Assembly: GCF_016863535.1 (NCBI RefSeq)
Contig: NZ_BOPB01000009.1
Coordinates: forward strand, 310,001-374,000
Length of the DNA: 64,000 bases
Direction of reading: 5' to 3'
Source of the DNA: Micromonospora lutea
Lineage (GTDB): Bacteria; Actinomycetota; Actinomycetes; Mycobacteriales; Micromonosporaceae
This document shows positions 42,612 through 50,497 of the stretch, piece by piece. The translations under genes and the position numbers were made by a program. How positions within the stretch are numbered: position 1 is the stretch's first letter; each line of letters opens with the position of its first letter. The notes under the pieces were generated by a model. That model was given only the letters and a program-made list of their open reading frames with translations, did no database searches and was not told the DNA's origin.

Positions 42612-42955
42612 GCGTGCCGGCACGAAGCGACGACGGAGCCGAGTAGCGCCCCGCCCGCCAGTTGAAGAGAGCCGCCGGTTGCTGCGAGGCGGTCTGGCAC
42701 CGGGGCCGCGAAGACCCTCCCGAGCTGCGGGAAGAACAGCCCGCGGTGTAAGGAAGGGCCCCCTCTTAACGCCTGCGGTAGAGGAAGGGCCCCCTCCTAA
42801 CACCCCGCGCCCAGTAGAGCCCGCCCGGCTGGCCCCGGTGAAAAGGCGACGAACGAGGCTCCCGTTCCGACGGGAGCGAAGGTGTGGTGGCACCGCGAGG
42901 TTCCCGCTCGCCCACACCTCCCGGGGATCGCGTTGCGATTGATCGAGGAGGTAGC
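42612..42955 (+). promoter_or_regulatory. Translational T-box riboswitch, Asp (GAC) specifier
   Basis: The leader of the AspRS gene folds as a T-box. The stem I specifier loop has AGTA at 42642-42645 opposite GAA at 42710-42712, the loop-E pair, directly followed by GAC (42713-42715), an Asp codon; the base stem is GGAG/CTCC (42635-42638, 42717-42720). A stem III, GCTCCCG/CGGGAGC, lies at 42858-42877. The antisequestrator is complete: AGGTGTGG (42880-42887), bulge TGGCACC (42888-42894), GCGAG/CTCGC, then CCACACCT (42912-42919). The bulge TGGC pairs with a tRNA ending GCCA, fitting the G73 of tRNA-Asp. In the other state ACCTCC (42916-42921) pairs with the Shine-Dalgarno GGAGGT (42947-42952). 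Uncharged tRNA-Asp would free translation. A possible -10 (TAGCGT) is at 42610-42615. Confidence 0.85.
42752..42804 (+). repeat. 53-bp double-unit repeat, copy 2 (inside the T-box leader)
   Basis: Units GGAAGGGCCCCCTCTTAACGCC-like at 42752-42773 and 42783-42804 with spacer TGCGGTAGA, the same layout as copy 1. It lies between stems II and III of the T-box leader, so it is transcribed as part of that RNA. Confidence 0.85.
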
Positions 42956-42956
42956 C

Positions 42957-44243
42957 ATGCAACGCATCCTGTCCGACCAGCTCACCCGACACACCGGGCG
43001 TACCGTCCGGATCGCCGGCTGGGTCCACCGCCGCCGCCTGCTCAAGTCGGTGGCCTTCCTGATCGTCCGGGACGCCGCCGGCCTCGCGCAGGTCGTCGTC
43101 ACCGACCCTGCGGTACGCGCCGAGGTGGAGATGCTGCCCGAGGAGACCGTCGTCGAGGTGGTGGCCACGGTGGTCACCAACGCGGCGGCACCCGGCGGGT
43201 CGGAGCTGACCGACCCGTGCGTACGCCCTCTCGGCCTGCCCGCCGAGCCACCGCCGTTCGATCTCTACCGACCTGACCTGGCCGCTGCGCTGCCGACCCA
43301 GTTGGACCACGCACCGGTCGCCCTGCGCCACCCGACCCGGTCGGCGGCGTTGCGGATCTCGGCGGCGGCGGTGGCGGGTTTCCGTGCCTCGCTGGACGCC
43401 CGGCGTTTCGTGGAGATCCACACGCCGAAGGTGGTCGCCTCCTCCACCGAGAGCGGGGCGAACGTCTTCGCCCTGGACTGGTTCGGTCGGCCCGCGTACC
43501 TGGCCCAGTCGCCGCAGTTCTACAAGCAGCTCATGGTCGGGGTCTTCGAGCGGGTGTACGAGGTCGGGCCGGTGTTCCGCGCCGAGCCGCACGACACCGC
43601 GCGACATCTGGCGCAGTACACGTCGCTCGACGTCGAGCTGGGCTTCGTCACCGATCATCGGGACGTGATGGTGGTCCTGCGGGACACTCTTGCCGGGATG
43701 CTCGACGCGGTCGCTGACCGGGCCGGGGGCGCATTGGGCACCCTCGGCGTCGCGGTTCCGGCGGTGCCGGCACAGATCCCGGCGGTGCACTTCAGCGACG
43801 CGCTGCGGATCGCCGACGCTCCCGCTGACGAACCCGACCTGGCACCGGCGCACGAACGCGCGCTGGGGGAGTGGGCCCGGCGTGAGCACGGCTCGGAGTT
43901 TCTCTTCGTCACCGGGTACCCGATGGCGAAGCGACCCTTCTACACCCATCCGGACCCGGCGCGGCCGGGCTACTCCAACGGCTTCGACCTGCTGTTCCGG
44001 GGCCTGGAACTGGTCACCGGTGGGCAGCGGCTGCACCGGCACGCCGACTACCTGGCCGCGTTGGCCGCCCGGGGCGAGCCGGTCGAGCCGTACGCCGGCT
44101 ACGTCGACGCCTTCCGCCACGGCATGCCCCCGCACGGCGGCTTCGCCATCGGCCTGGAACGCCTCGTCGCCCGCCTGACCGGCGCCCCCAACATCCGCCA
44201 GGTCACCCCCTTCCCCCGCGACCTCCACCGCCTCACCCCCTGA
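42957..44243 (+). CDS. aspS: Archaeal-type (short) aspartyl-tRNA synthetase
   Basis: The 428-residue protein starts at ATG 42957 behind GAGGAGGT. An N-terminal OB-fold anticodon domain (about 1-110, TVRIAGWVHRRRLLKSVAFLIVRD) is followed by a class II catalytic domain: motif 2 in VFRAEPHDTARHLAQYTSLDVEL and motif 3 in GGFAIGLERLVARLTG, plus TESGANVFALDWFGRPAYLAQSPQFYKQLM. It lacks the GAD insertion of bacterial AspRS (about 590 residues) and so is the archaeal/eukaryal or AspS2 type, often nondiscriminating for tRNA-Asn. A normal bacterial AspRS is expected elsewhere in such genomes, making this a second, T-box-regulated copy. Confidence 0.85.
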   Translation: MQRILSDQLTRHTGRTVRIAGWVHRRRLLKSVAFLIVRDAAGLAQVVVTDPAVRAEVEMLPEETVVEVVATVVTNAAAPGGSELTDPCVRPLGLPAEPPPFDLYRPDLAAALPTQLDHAPVALRHPTRSAALRISAAAVAGFRASLDARRFVEIHTPKVVASSTESGANVFALDWFGRPAYLAQSPQFYKQLMVGVFERVYEVGPVFRAEPHDTARHLAQYTSLDVELGFVTDHRDVMVVLRDTLAGMLDAVADRAGGALGTLGVAVPAVPAQIPAVHFSDALRIADAPADEPDLAPAHERALGEWARREHGSEFLFVTGYPMAKRPFYTHPDPARPGYSNGFDLLFRGLELVTGGQRLHRHADYLAALAARGEPVEPYAGYVDAFRHGMPPHGGFAIGLERLVARLTGAPNIRQVTPFPRDLHRLTP

Positions 44244-44297
44244 CCCGCCCGCCCTGCCCCCCGCCCGCCCTGCCCCTGCCCCGCCCCGACTCGCTTT

Positions 44298-44353
44298 GAT
44301 CATGAGGTTGTTGTCGCCGACGGTCGACGTGGCGTGGCAACAACTTCATGATC
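44298..44353. repeat. GATCATG-ended palindrome, copy 3
   Basis: GATCATGAGGTTGTTG (44298-44313) pairs with CAACAACTTCATGATC (44338-44353) with one G-T pair. It lies between the stops of the convergent aspS and lipB genes and probably serves as terminator for one or both. Confidence 0.8.
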
Positions 44354-44410
44354 GACCGTGCGGAGGCGGGGGGTGAGCGCTGGAGGGGGGTGGGAGGGGT
44401 GGGTGGGTGG

Positions 44411-45055
44411 TTAGGGGGTGGGGCGGAGGGTGGGGAGGTGGCGTTCTACTACGGGGAGGACGTCGGCGACGGTGATGGGGCGGCCCAGTTCGGCGGTGAG
44501 GGAGGTGACGCCGGCGTCGCGGATGCCGCACGGCACGATCCGGTCGAAGGCGGCCAGGTCGCAGTCGCAGTTGATGGAGAAGCCGTGCAGGGTGACACCC
44601 CGGGCGACCCGGATGCCGATCGCCGCGACCTTGCGCTCCGGGCCACGGTCGTCGGCCGGCACCCAGACCCCGCTGAGTCCCTCGACCCGGCCTGCGGTCA
44701 GGCCGAACTCGGCGCAGACGTCGATCAGCAGATGCTCGACCCGCCGCACGTACGCGACCACGTCGACCGGGTCGGGCAGGCGCAGGATCGGGTACCCCAC
44801 CAACTGTCCCGGGCCGTGCCAAGTGATCTTGCCGCCCCGGTCCACGTCGATCACCGGAGTGCCGTCCATCGGGCGGTCCCACGGCTCGGTGCGCTTGCCC
44901 GCGGTGTAGACGCTCGGGTGCTCCAGCAGTAGCACGGTGTCGCCGTCCTCGCCGGCCACCACCGCCTCGTGCAGGCGGCGCTGCTCGTCCCAGGCGGCGG
45001 CGTAGTCGAGGACACCGGCGCGTACGGCCGTCAGGCCGGAGGTCGTCGCGGTCAC
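44411..45055 (-). CDS. lipB: Octanoyl-ACP:protein N-octanoyltransferase
   Basis: LipB moves octanoate from acyl carrier protein to lipoyl domains, the step before LipA. The 214-residue protein has [38 protein letters not shown], the catalytic Lys in [19 protein letters not shown] and the catalytic Cys in [17 protein letters not shown]. Length is typical. It is on the same strand as lipA, with the AspRS cassette between them. Confidence 0.95.
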   Translation of the reverse strand: MTATTSGLTAVRAGVLDYAAAWDEQRRLHEAVVAGEDGDTVLLLEHPSVYTAGKRTEPWDRPMDGTPVIDVDRGGKITWHGPGQLVGYPILRLPDPVDVVAYVRRVEHLLIDVCAEFGLTAGRVEGLSGVWVPADDRGPERKVAAIGIRVARGVTLHGFSINCDCDLAAFDRIVPCGIRDAGVTSLTAELGRPITVADVLPVVERHLPTLRPTP

Positions 45056-45096
45056 CCGTTCAGCCTAGACCCGTACCCGCTGGTCGCCATCGGTGA

Positions 45097-45155
45097 GCCA
45101 ACTCACCGTCGGACCTGCCAACTCACGTCGGACCTGCCAACTCACCGCCGGACGT
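45097..45155. repeat. Three tandem 19-20-bp repeats
   Basis: GCCAACTCACCGTCGGACCT (45097-45116) is followed by two near copies at 45117-45135 and 45136-45155. The last copy covers the stop codon of the large membrane gene, and the array fills the gap to lipB. Confidence 0.7.
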
Positions 45156-46962
45156 GCCATACCCAGACGTCCTCGACCCGCTCCGGCTCGCCGAAGAGCA
45201 GGACCAGGGTGCGCCGGATGGCTTCCTCGTCGACCGGCCACTTGGCGCCGTGCACCTCGTCGGCGAGCACCACGGTCTCGATGCGCCAGTGCTCCAGGTC
45301 GGCCCGGACCTCCTCGCGGGTGCCCTCGGTGACGATCGGCGGCAGTCCGGTGCGGGCAGCCTGGTCCAGCAGCGCGCCGAACGGGCGTGGTACCGGACCG
45401 ATGCGGCCACGATCGTCGGGGCCGCCGGGGCCGAGGAAGAACCCGGACGGGATGGCGAACTCACCCTGCCGGTTCGCCAACGCGTACGCCTGCCAGCGCT
45501 GGCCGTCGGGGTAGACGTCCAGGGCGAGCGGCGCCGGGGTCAGCACCCCGCCGGGGGAGACGTGATCCCGCCAGGCACCGGAGGTGATGAAGCGCGGGAT
45601 CGGCTCACGTTCGCTGGTCAGCAGCGGGGTGGGGAACAGCGGCACCAGGGCCACCGCGAAACCGACCGTCCAGGCGACCGCCGCCGCGCGGGACAGCGGA
45701 CGGCGACGGAGCTGGTCCACCGCGTACGCGAGCAGCAGGCCGATCACCGGCGTCACCACCAAGGCGAACCGGGCGGGCAGCGCGGCGTTCACCACCGGCA
45801 GGTGTCCGAGCAGGTCGAAGGGCATCGGCAGGTCGGTGCGGTGGCCGTCGATTTTGGCCACCGGTCCGAAGGAGAGCGCGGTGAAGACCACCGCGACGAT
45901 CCCGAGGGCCCAGAGGGTCGCCCGTCGATGTGCGTCGCCGCCTCGCCACAGCAGTACGAAGCAGCCGACGGCGAGCACCAGCAGTGGCAGCCCGAAGAAG
46001 GAGTTCTCCTCGGTGGGGTTCGGTGCCAGCGAGGTGCCGAACCCGGCCTCGCCCGCCAGCGAGCGGCGCGGGTAGGCGGCGTACGCCGCGATGTCCTCGG
46101 AGTGGATCACCGCGTCGAAGCCGGTGCCGTGGAACCGCTGCGGCCCGGCGAAGTGCAGCCACAGCGGGTAGGACAGCAGCACCCCGGCGACCACGGCGGT
46201 CACCGCCAGCCCGCGCAGGAAGGAGGGGAGGACCGCGCGTGCCTCGGCCCGGTTGGCCGGGTGCAGCGCCCAGACGGCGACGAAGAGCCCGAGCGCCAAC
46301 GCGGTGAAGAAGAGACCCTCGGCGGCGATCGAGAAGGCGACCGCGACGAGTACGCCGAGGATGGCGCCGTCGCGCAGCCAGCGGCCCGGCCGGCGCAGCG
46401 CGAACAGCCGCCACACCAGCAGCGGCACCAGCCAGCCGGCGGTCCAGTTCAGGTGCGCGTTGGCGTGCGAGACCATCCCCGGCGAGAAGCCGATGAACAG
46501 TCCACCGATCGCGGCGGCGAGCGGGCTGCGGAGCAGGTGCCGGGAGAGCAACCAGTACCAGGCGACCGCGGTGGCGGCCAGGTTGAGGGTGAGGATCACC
46601 AGGAAGGTGGCGGGCGGCCCGATCAGATACGTCAGCGGGGCGAAGAGCACCGCGTACACCGTGATCGAGGTGTTGACCGCGAGGTTCACCCCGTCCGGCA
46701 CGTTGATCAGGTAGGTGAAGAGGGGATTCTCCCCGTGGGTCAGCGCGTGCCCGCCGAAGGCCAGCAACCATTCGAACAGTGCCTGGTCGCTGGAGTTGAC
46801 GGTGATCGCCCGCCCGTTCGGGTCGATCCAGAGCCCACTGGTCACCCAGACCGCGAGCGCCAGCGCGACCAGCACCACGGTCACATCGATGCGGCGGTCG
46901 CGAGCGACCCGCGAGGGCGACGGTGAGGCGGGCGCGGACGCCACGGACGGGGAGGTGGGCAC
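45142..46962 (-). CDS. Large multi-spanning membrane protein, GT-C-like
   Basis: The 606-residue protein has a short cytoplasmic N-terminus, then about 11-12 hydrophobic spans from residue 27 (VTVVLVALALAVWVTSGLWI) to about 430, and a soluble C-terminal part of about 170 residues. The first external loop contains NSSDQALFEWLLAFGGHAL, with an acidic residue placed as in GT-C glycosyltransferases, and later PDGVNLAVNTSITVYAVLFAPLTYLIGPPATF. It resembles actinobacterial membrane proteins annotated as glycosyltransferases acting on polyprenyl-linked sugars. No substrate can be named. Confidence 0.6.
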   Translation of the reverse strand: MPTSPSVASAPASPSPSRVARDRRIDVTVVLVALALAVWVTSGLWIDPNGRAITVNSSDQALFEWLLAFGGHALTHGENPLFTYLINVPDGVNLAVNTSITVYAVLFAPLTYLIGPPATFLVILTLNLAATAVAWYWLLSRHLLRSPLAAAIGGLFIGFSPGMVSHANAHLNWTAGWLVPLLVWRLFALRRPGRWLRDGAILGVLVAVAFSIAAEGLFFTALALGLFVAVWALHPANRAEARAVLPSFLRGLAVTAVVAGVLLSYPLWLHFAGPQRFHGTGFDAVIHSEDIAAYAAYPRRSLAGEAGFGTSLAPNPTEENSFFGLPLLVLAVGCFVLLWRGGDAHRRATLWALGIVAVVFTALSFGPVAKIDGHRTDLPMPFDLLGHLPVVNAALPARFALVVTPVIGLLLAYAVDQLRRRPLSRAAAVAWTVGFAVALVPLFPTPLLTSEREPIPRFITSGAWRDHVSPGGVLTPAPLALDVYPDGQRWQAYALANRQGEFAIPSGFFLGPGGPDDRGRIGPVPRPFGALLDQAARTGLPPIVTEGTREEVRADLEHWRIETVVLADEVHGAKWPVDEEAIRRTLVLLFGEPERVEDVWVWHVRR

Positions 46963-47023
46963 CTAGCGGACGTTACCAACCGCACCGGGACACGCCGGTC
47001 AGACCCGGCACCTCCGGATGCAA

Positions 47024-47076
47024 GGAAGGGCACCTTGTTAACGCCTCGTGTATAGGAAGGGCCCCTTCCTAACACC
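47024..47076 (+). repeat. 53-bp double-unit repeat, copy 3
   Basis: Units at 47024-47045 and 47055-47076 with a 9-base spacer (TCGTGTATA, diverged from TGCGGTAGA in the other copies). It lies in the 237-bp gap between the divergent membrane gene and the esterase gene. Confidence 0.8.
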
Positions 47077-47199
47077 GTGCGGCAGCGGCACATCCGGACA
47101 TCGACGAATGTGTGTACGGCCACCATGTCATCGGTGCGACACACCTGCGTAACGTCGCGGCAATCATTGGTGATCCAGCTCACACTCATGGAGGCTCTC

Positions 47200-48423
47200 G
47201 TGCGCCGCACCCGTACCCGGCTCGCCGGTGCGCTGGCCGGGCTGGTCCTGGCCGCCACCGCGCTGGCGGCCGTCGCCGCTCCCGCCCAGGCCGCGTCCCT
47301 GACCATGGTCACCGGCTTCGGTTCCAACCCCGGCAACCTCGCCATGTACGCGTACCGGCCGGACAACCTGCCCTCCGGCGCTCCGGCCGTGGTGCTGCTG
47401 CACGGCTGCGCCCAGAACGCCAGCGGCTACTTCACCAACTCCGGCTGGCAGAAGTACGCCGACCAGTGGCGATTCGCGCTGATCGTCCCCGAGCAGCGCT
47501 CAACCAACAACTCCAGTTCCTGCTTCAACTGGTTCGAGACCGGCGACACGACCCGGGGGCAGGGGGAGGCGCTGTCCATCAAGCAGATGGTCGACCACGC
47601 CCGGTCCTCGTACGGCATCGCCGCCAATCGGGTCTACGTCAGCGGGCTGTCGGCCGGCGGGGCGATGAGCGCGACGATGCTCGCGGTCTATCCGGACGTC
47701 TTCGCCGGTGGCTCGGTCATCGCCGGGATGCCGCACCGCTGCGCCACCAGCATGGTCAACGCCTTCTCCTGCATGAGCCCGGGCGTGGACAAGACCCCGG
47801 CGCAGTGGGGTGACTTGGTCCGCAGCGCCCACCCCGGCTACTCCGGTGCCCGCCCGAAGGTGGCCATCTGGCACGGCACCAGTGACTACACGGTGGCGAC
47901 GGCGAACGCCACCGAGTCCCGCGACCAGTGGACCAACGTGCTCGGTGTCTCGCAGACGCCGACCGGCACCCGGCAACTGCCGGCGGGTACCAGCGTCGAG
48001 GTGTACGGCAACGACCTGGTCCGGGTACACCGGGTTTCCGGGATGGGGCACGGCACCCCGGTCGACCCGGGCTCCGGCGCGGACCAGTGCGGCACCGCCG
48101 CCGCGTACTTCCTGGACACCATCTGCTCGACGTACCACGACGCGGTCTTCTTCGGCCTGAACGGCGGCGTCACCCCCAGCCCGACCCCGACGACGTCACC
48201 GAGCCCGACCGCGTCCCCCAGCCCGACGCTCTCGCCGAGCCCGACCGCGTCCCCGACCTGCGTCACCGCCAGCAACTACGCCCACGTGAGCGCCGGCCGC
48301 GCCTACCACTCCGGCGGCTACGCCTACGCCAACGGCTCCCAGCAGCGGATGGGCCTCTACAACACCTTCCACACCACCACCCTGCGCCAGACCGCCCCCA
48401 ACCACTGGACCATCGGCTGCTGA
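47200..48423 (+). CDS. Secreted PHB depolymerase-like esterase
   Basis: From the GTG at 47200 (GGAGG five bases upstream; an ATG at 47188 would add four residues) the protein has 407 residues. A Sec signal (RTRTRLAGALAGLVLAATAL, cleavage near APAQA-AS) leads to an alpha/beta hydrolase of the PHB depolymerase/feruloyl esterase group: oxyanion HGCAQN, nucleophile in YVSGLSAGGAMSATML near residue 150, Asp in IWHGTSDYTV and His in SGMGHGTPVDP. A Pro/Ser/Thr linker joins a C-terminal domain of about 55 residues (NYAHVSAGRAYHSGGYAYANG) seen in extracellular polyhydroxyalkanoate depolymerases as a substrate-binding part. It would degrade polyesters outside the cell. Confidence 0.85.
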   Translation: MRRTRTRLAGALAGLVLAATALAAVAAPAQAASLTMVTGFGSNPGNLAMYAYRPDNLPSGAPAVVLLHGCAQNASGYFTNSGWQKYADQWRFALIVPEQRSTNNSSSCFNWFETGDTTRGQGEALSIKQMVDHARSSYGIAANRVYVSGLSAGGAMSATMLAVYPDVFAGGSVIAGMPHRCATSMVNAFSCMSPGVDKTPAQWGDLVRSAHPGYSGARPKVAIWHGTSDYTVATANATESRDQWTNVLGVSQTPTGTRQLPAGTSVEVYGNDLVRVHRVSGMGHGTPVDPGSGADQCGTAAAYFLDTICSTYHDAVFFGLNGGVTPSPTPTTSPSPTASPSPTLSPSPTASPTCVTASNYAHVSAGRAYHSGGYAYANGSQQRMGLYNTFHTTTLRQTAPNHWTIGC

Positions 48424-48445
48424 CCCCGCGCCGCCCGACCGCGTC

Positions 48446-48493
48446 GATCATGAGGTTGACGGCAAAGACGGAACTGCCGTCAACCTCATGATC
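48446..48493. repeat. GATCATG-ended palindrome, copy 4
   Basis: GATCATGAGGTTGACGGCA (48446-48464) and its perfect complement (48475-48493) form a 19-bp stem with a 10-base loop. It lies between the convergent esterase and epimerase genes and is a good terminator candidate for both. Confidence 0.85.
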
Positions 48494-48508
48494 AACCAGG
48501 AAGTCGGG

Positions 48509-49408
48509 TCAGTCGTGCAGGGCGGCGTGGAGGGCGGTGCGGAGGTCGGGGTGGCGGAAGGTGAACTGGGCGTTGTTCAGCACGCGGGGGAGGACGCGGG
48601 TGCTGGTGAGGGCCTCCTGGGCGAAGCCACCCAGGGCGACCTTCAGCGCCACCGCCGGGATCGGGATGACCGCGGGGCGGTTCAGTTGGCGGGCCAGCTC
48701 ACGGGTGAACTCGGCGTTGGTGACCGGGGCCGGGCCGACCACGTTGACCGGCCCGGCGAGGTCCGCCCGGGCCAACAGGAACGTGGTGGCGTTGAGCCAG
48801 TCGGTCATCGAGATCCACGGGATCCACTGCCGGCCGCTGCCGAGCCGACCGGCGATGCCCAGCTTGAACGGCAGCAGCTGCGGCTTGAGCAGTCCGCCGT
48901 CGCGGTGCAGCGGCAGCCCGGTGCGCAGCCGCACCACCCGTACCCCGGCATCCTCGGCCGGCCGGGTCGCCGCCTCCCACACCCGGGCCACGTCCGCGAG
49001 GAAACCCTCGCCGGCCGGCGCGTCCTCCTCCACCACCCGGTCGCCGGTGTTGCCGTACCAGCCGATCGCCGAGGCGTTCAGCAGCACCTCCGGCCGGTCG
49101 GCCGCCGGCAGGCCGGCGATCGTGGTGGCCAGGGTGGTGGTGGTGTCCACCCGGCTGGACCGGATCAACTGCCGGTACCGGTCGTTCCAGCGCCGGTCGC
49201 CGACACCCGCGCCGGCCAGGTTGACCACCGCGTCGGCCTCGGCGACAACCGCCGGGTCCAGCTGCGCCGCCGACGGCGACCATCGTCGTTCGTCGGCGGC
49301 GCGTGGCGGCCGTCGCACCAGCCGGGTCACCTGGTGCCCGTCGGCGACGAGCAGGTCGACCAGCCGGGTGCCGAGGAAGCCGGACGCGCCGGCCATGAGG
49401 ATCCGCAT
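48509..49408 (-). CDS. TIGR01777-type NAD(P)-dependent epimerase
   Basis: The 299-residue protein has the Rossmann motif MRILMAGASGFLGTRLVDLL, VVNLAGAGVGDRRW, ASAIGWYGNTGDRVVEEDAPAG with the Tyr of the active site, and the C-terminal NVVGPAPVTNAEFTRELARQL. These are marks of the TIGR01777 (YfcH-like) extended SDR family, whose substrate is unknown. It is followed upstream on the same strand by the aldo/keto reductase gene with a 48-base gap. Confidence 0.85.
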   Translation of the reverse strand: MRILMAGASGFLGTRLVDLLVADGHQVTRLVRRPPRAADERRWSPSAAQLDPAVVAEADAVVNLAGAGVGDRRWNDRYRQLIRSSRVDTTTTLATTIAGLPAADRPEVLLNASAIGWYGNTGDRVVEEDAPAGEGFLADVARVWEAATRPAEDAGVRVVRLRTGLPLHRDGGLLKPQLLPFKLGIAGRLGSGRQWIPWISMTDWLNATTFLLARADLAGPVNVVGPAPVTNAEFTRELARQLNRPAVIPIPAVALKVALGGFAQEALTSTRVLPRVLNNAQFTFRHPDLRTALHAALHD

Positions 49409-49455
49409 GCCCTACATCTTCGGGTACGCGCGGCGAAGCGACCGCGTCGAGTCGG

Positions 49456-50457
49456 TCATGCCCGCGTGGCGGCGTCGCCCGAACGTAGCTCCGACAACTC
49501 CCGCTCGACCTCCGCAAAGGCATCGGCGGGCAGCGGCCCGAGGGTGAGCACCCGGGTGTTCTCCGCCACCTGCGCCACCGTGCGGAAGCCGGGAATCGGC
49601 ACCGTACGCGGGCTGCGGGCCAGCAACCAGCCGAGCGCGCCCTGGGCGAGGGTACGACCGTCGGCGGTCAGCGCCGCCCGGACCCGGTCGATCCGCTGTG
49701 CCCACTCCGGCGCGGGTTGGCCGTCGGTGAACCAGGGCAGCCACTCGGGCGCCCGCCCCCGCACGTCGTCGTCGCCCAGCGACCTGGTGGCGGCGGTCAG
49801 CAGCCCCATCGCCAGCGGCCCCCGGTTGATGCTCGCCAGGTCGTACTTGTCGCAGACCGCCAGCACCTCGGCGTTGTCCCGCAGCACGGACTGGTCGTGC
49901 TGGATCGCGGTGCAGTGTGGACCGGCCGAGGCGAAGGCGGCGGCCGAGGCAGGATGGTCGGTGCTCCAGCCGTACGCCCGGATCTTGCCCTCGGTGACCA
50001 TGCCCTCCAGCGTGTCGACCAGGTCGAGCGCGAGCGCCGGATCCAGGTCGTTCAGGTGCAGCTGCAACAGGTCCACATGGTCGGTGCCGAGCCGGCGCAG
50101 CGACGCCTCCAGGCTGGCCACCGCGTACTCCGGGCGGTGGTCCTCGCCGGTGGCCCGGCGGGTCGCCTCGTCGGAGGCGTAGCCGAACTTGGTGGCGATC
50201 ACCACCCGATCCCGGCGGCCGGCGAGCGCCCGACCGAGCACCCGCTCGCTGTGCCCGGCCCCGTAGTTGCTGGCCGTGTCGAAGAAGGTCACCCCGTGCT
50301 CGATCGCCGCGTGTACGGCCCGCACCGACTCCTCGTCGTCCACCTCGCCCCAGCCCAGCGGCTGCCGGTCGTCGCCCCACAGCGGCCCGCCGATCGCCCA
50401 GCACCCCATGCCGATGGCGCTGACCTCGATCCCGCTGCGACCCAGTTTCCGGTTCAT
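49456..50457 (-). CDS. Aldo/keto reductase
   Basis: The 333-residue protein is a TIM-barrel NADPH oxidoreductase: LGRSGIEVSAIGMGCWAIGG, the catalytic Asp and Tyr in GVTFFDTASNYGAGHSERVL, Lys in RVVIATKFGY, and His in HVDLLQLHLND. The cofactor-binding end reads TVPIPGFRTVAQVAENTRVL. The ATG at 50457 is chosen because GGTGGG lies seven bases upstream, whereas the ATG at 50463 has it too close. The substrate is not predictable. Confidence 0.85.
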   Translation of the reverse strand: MNRKLGRSGIEVSAIGMGCWAIGGPLWGDDRQPLGWGEVDDEESVRAVHAAIEHGVTFFDTASNYGAGHSERVLGRALAGRRDRVVIATKFGYASDEATRRATGEDHRPEYAVASLEASLRRLGTDHVDLLQLHLNDLDPALALDLVDTLEGMVTEGKIRAYGWSTDHPASAAAFASAGPHCTAIQHDQSVLRDNAEVLAVCDKYDLASINRGPLAMGLLTAATRSLGDDDVRGRAPEWLPWFTDGQPAPEWAQRIDRVRAALTADGRTLAQGALGWLLARSPRTVPIPGFRTVAQVAENTRVLTLGPLPADAFAEVERELSELRSGDAATRA

Positions 50458-50497
50458 CGTCATGCCCACCAGCGTCCCGCTTGGAGCGCACTCGAAG

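Noticed and set aside
48509..50182. Long plus-strand frame opposite the epimerase and aldo/keto reductase genes
   Set aside because: It is an antisense shadow. Both minus-strand genes have complete, recognisable enzyme motifs.
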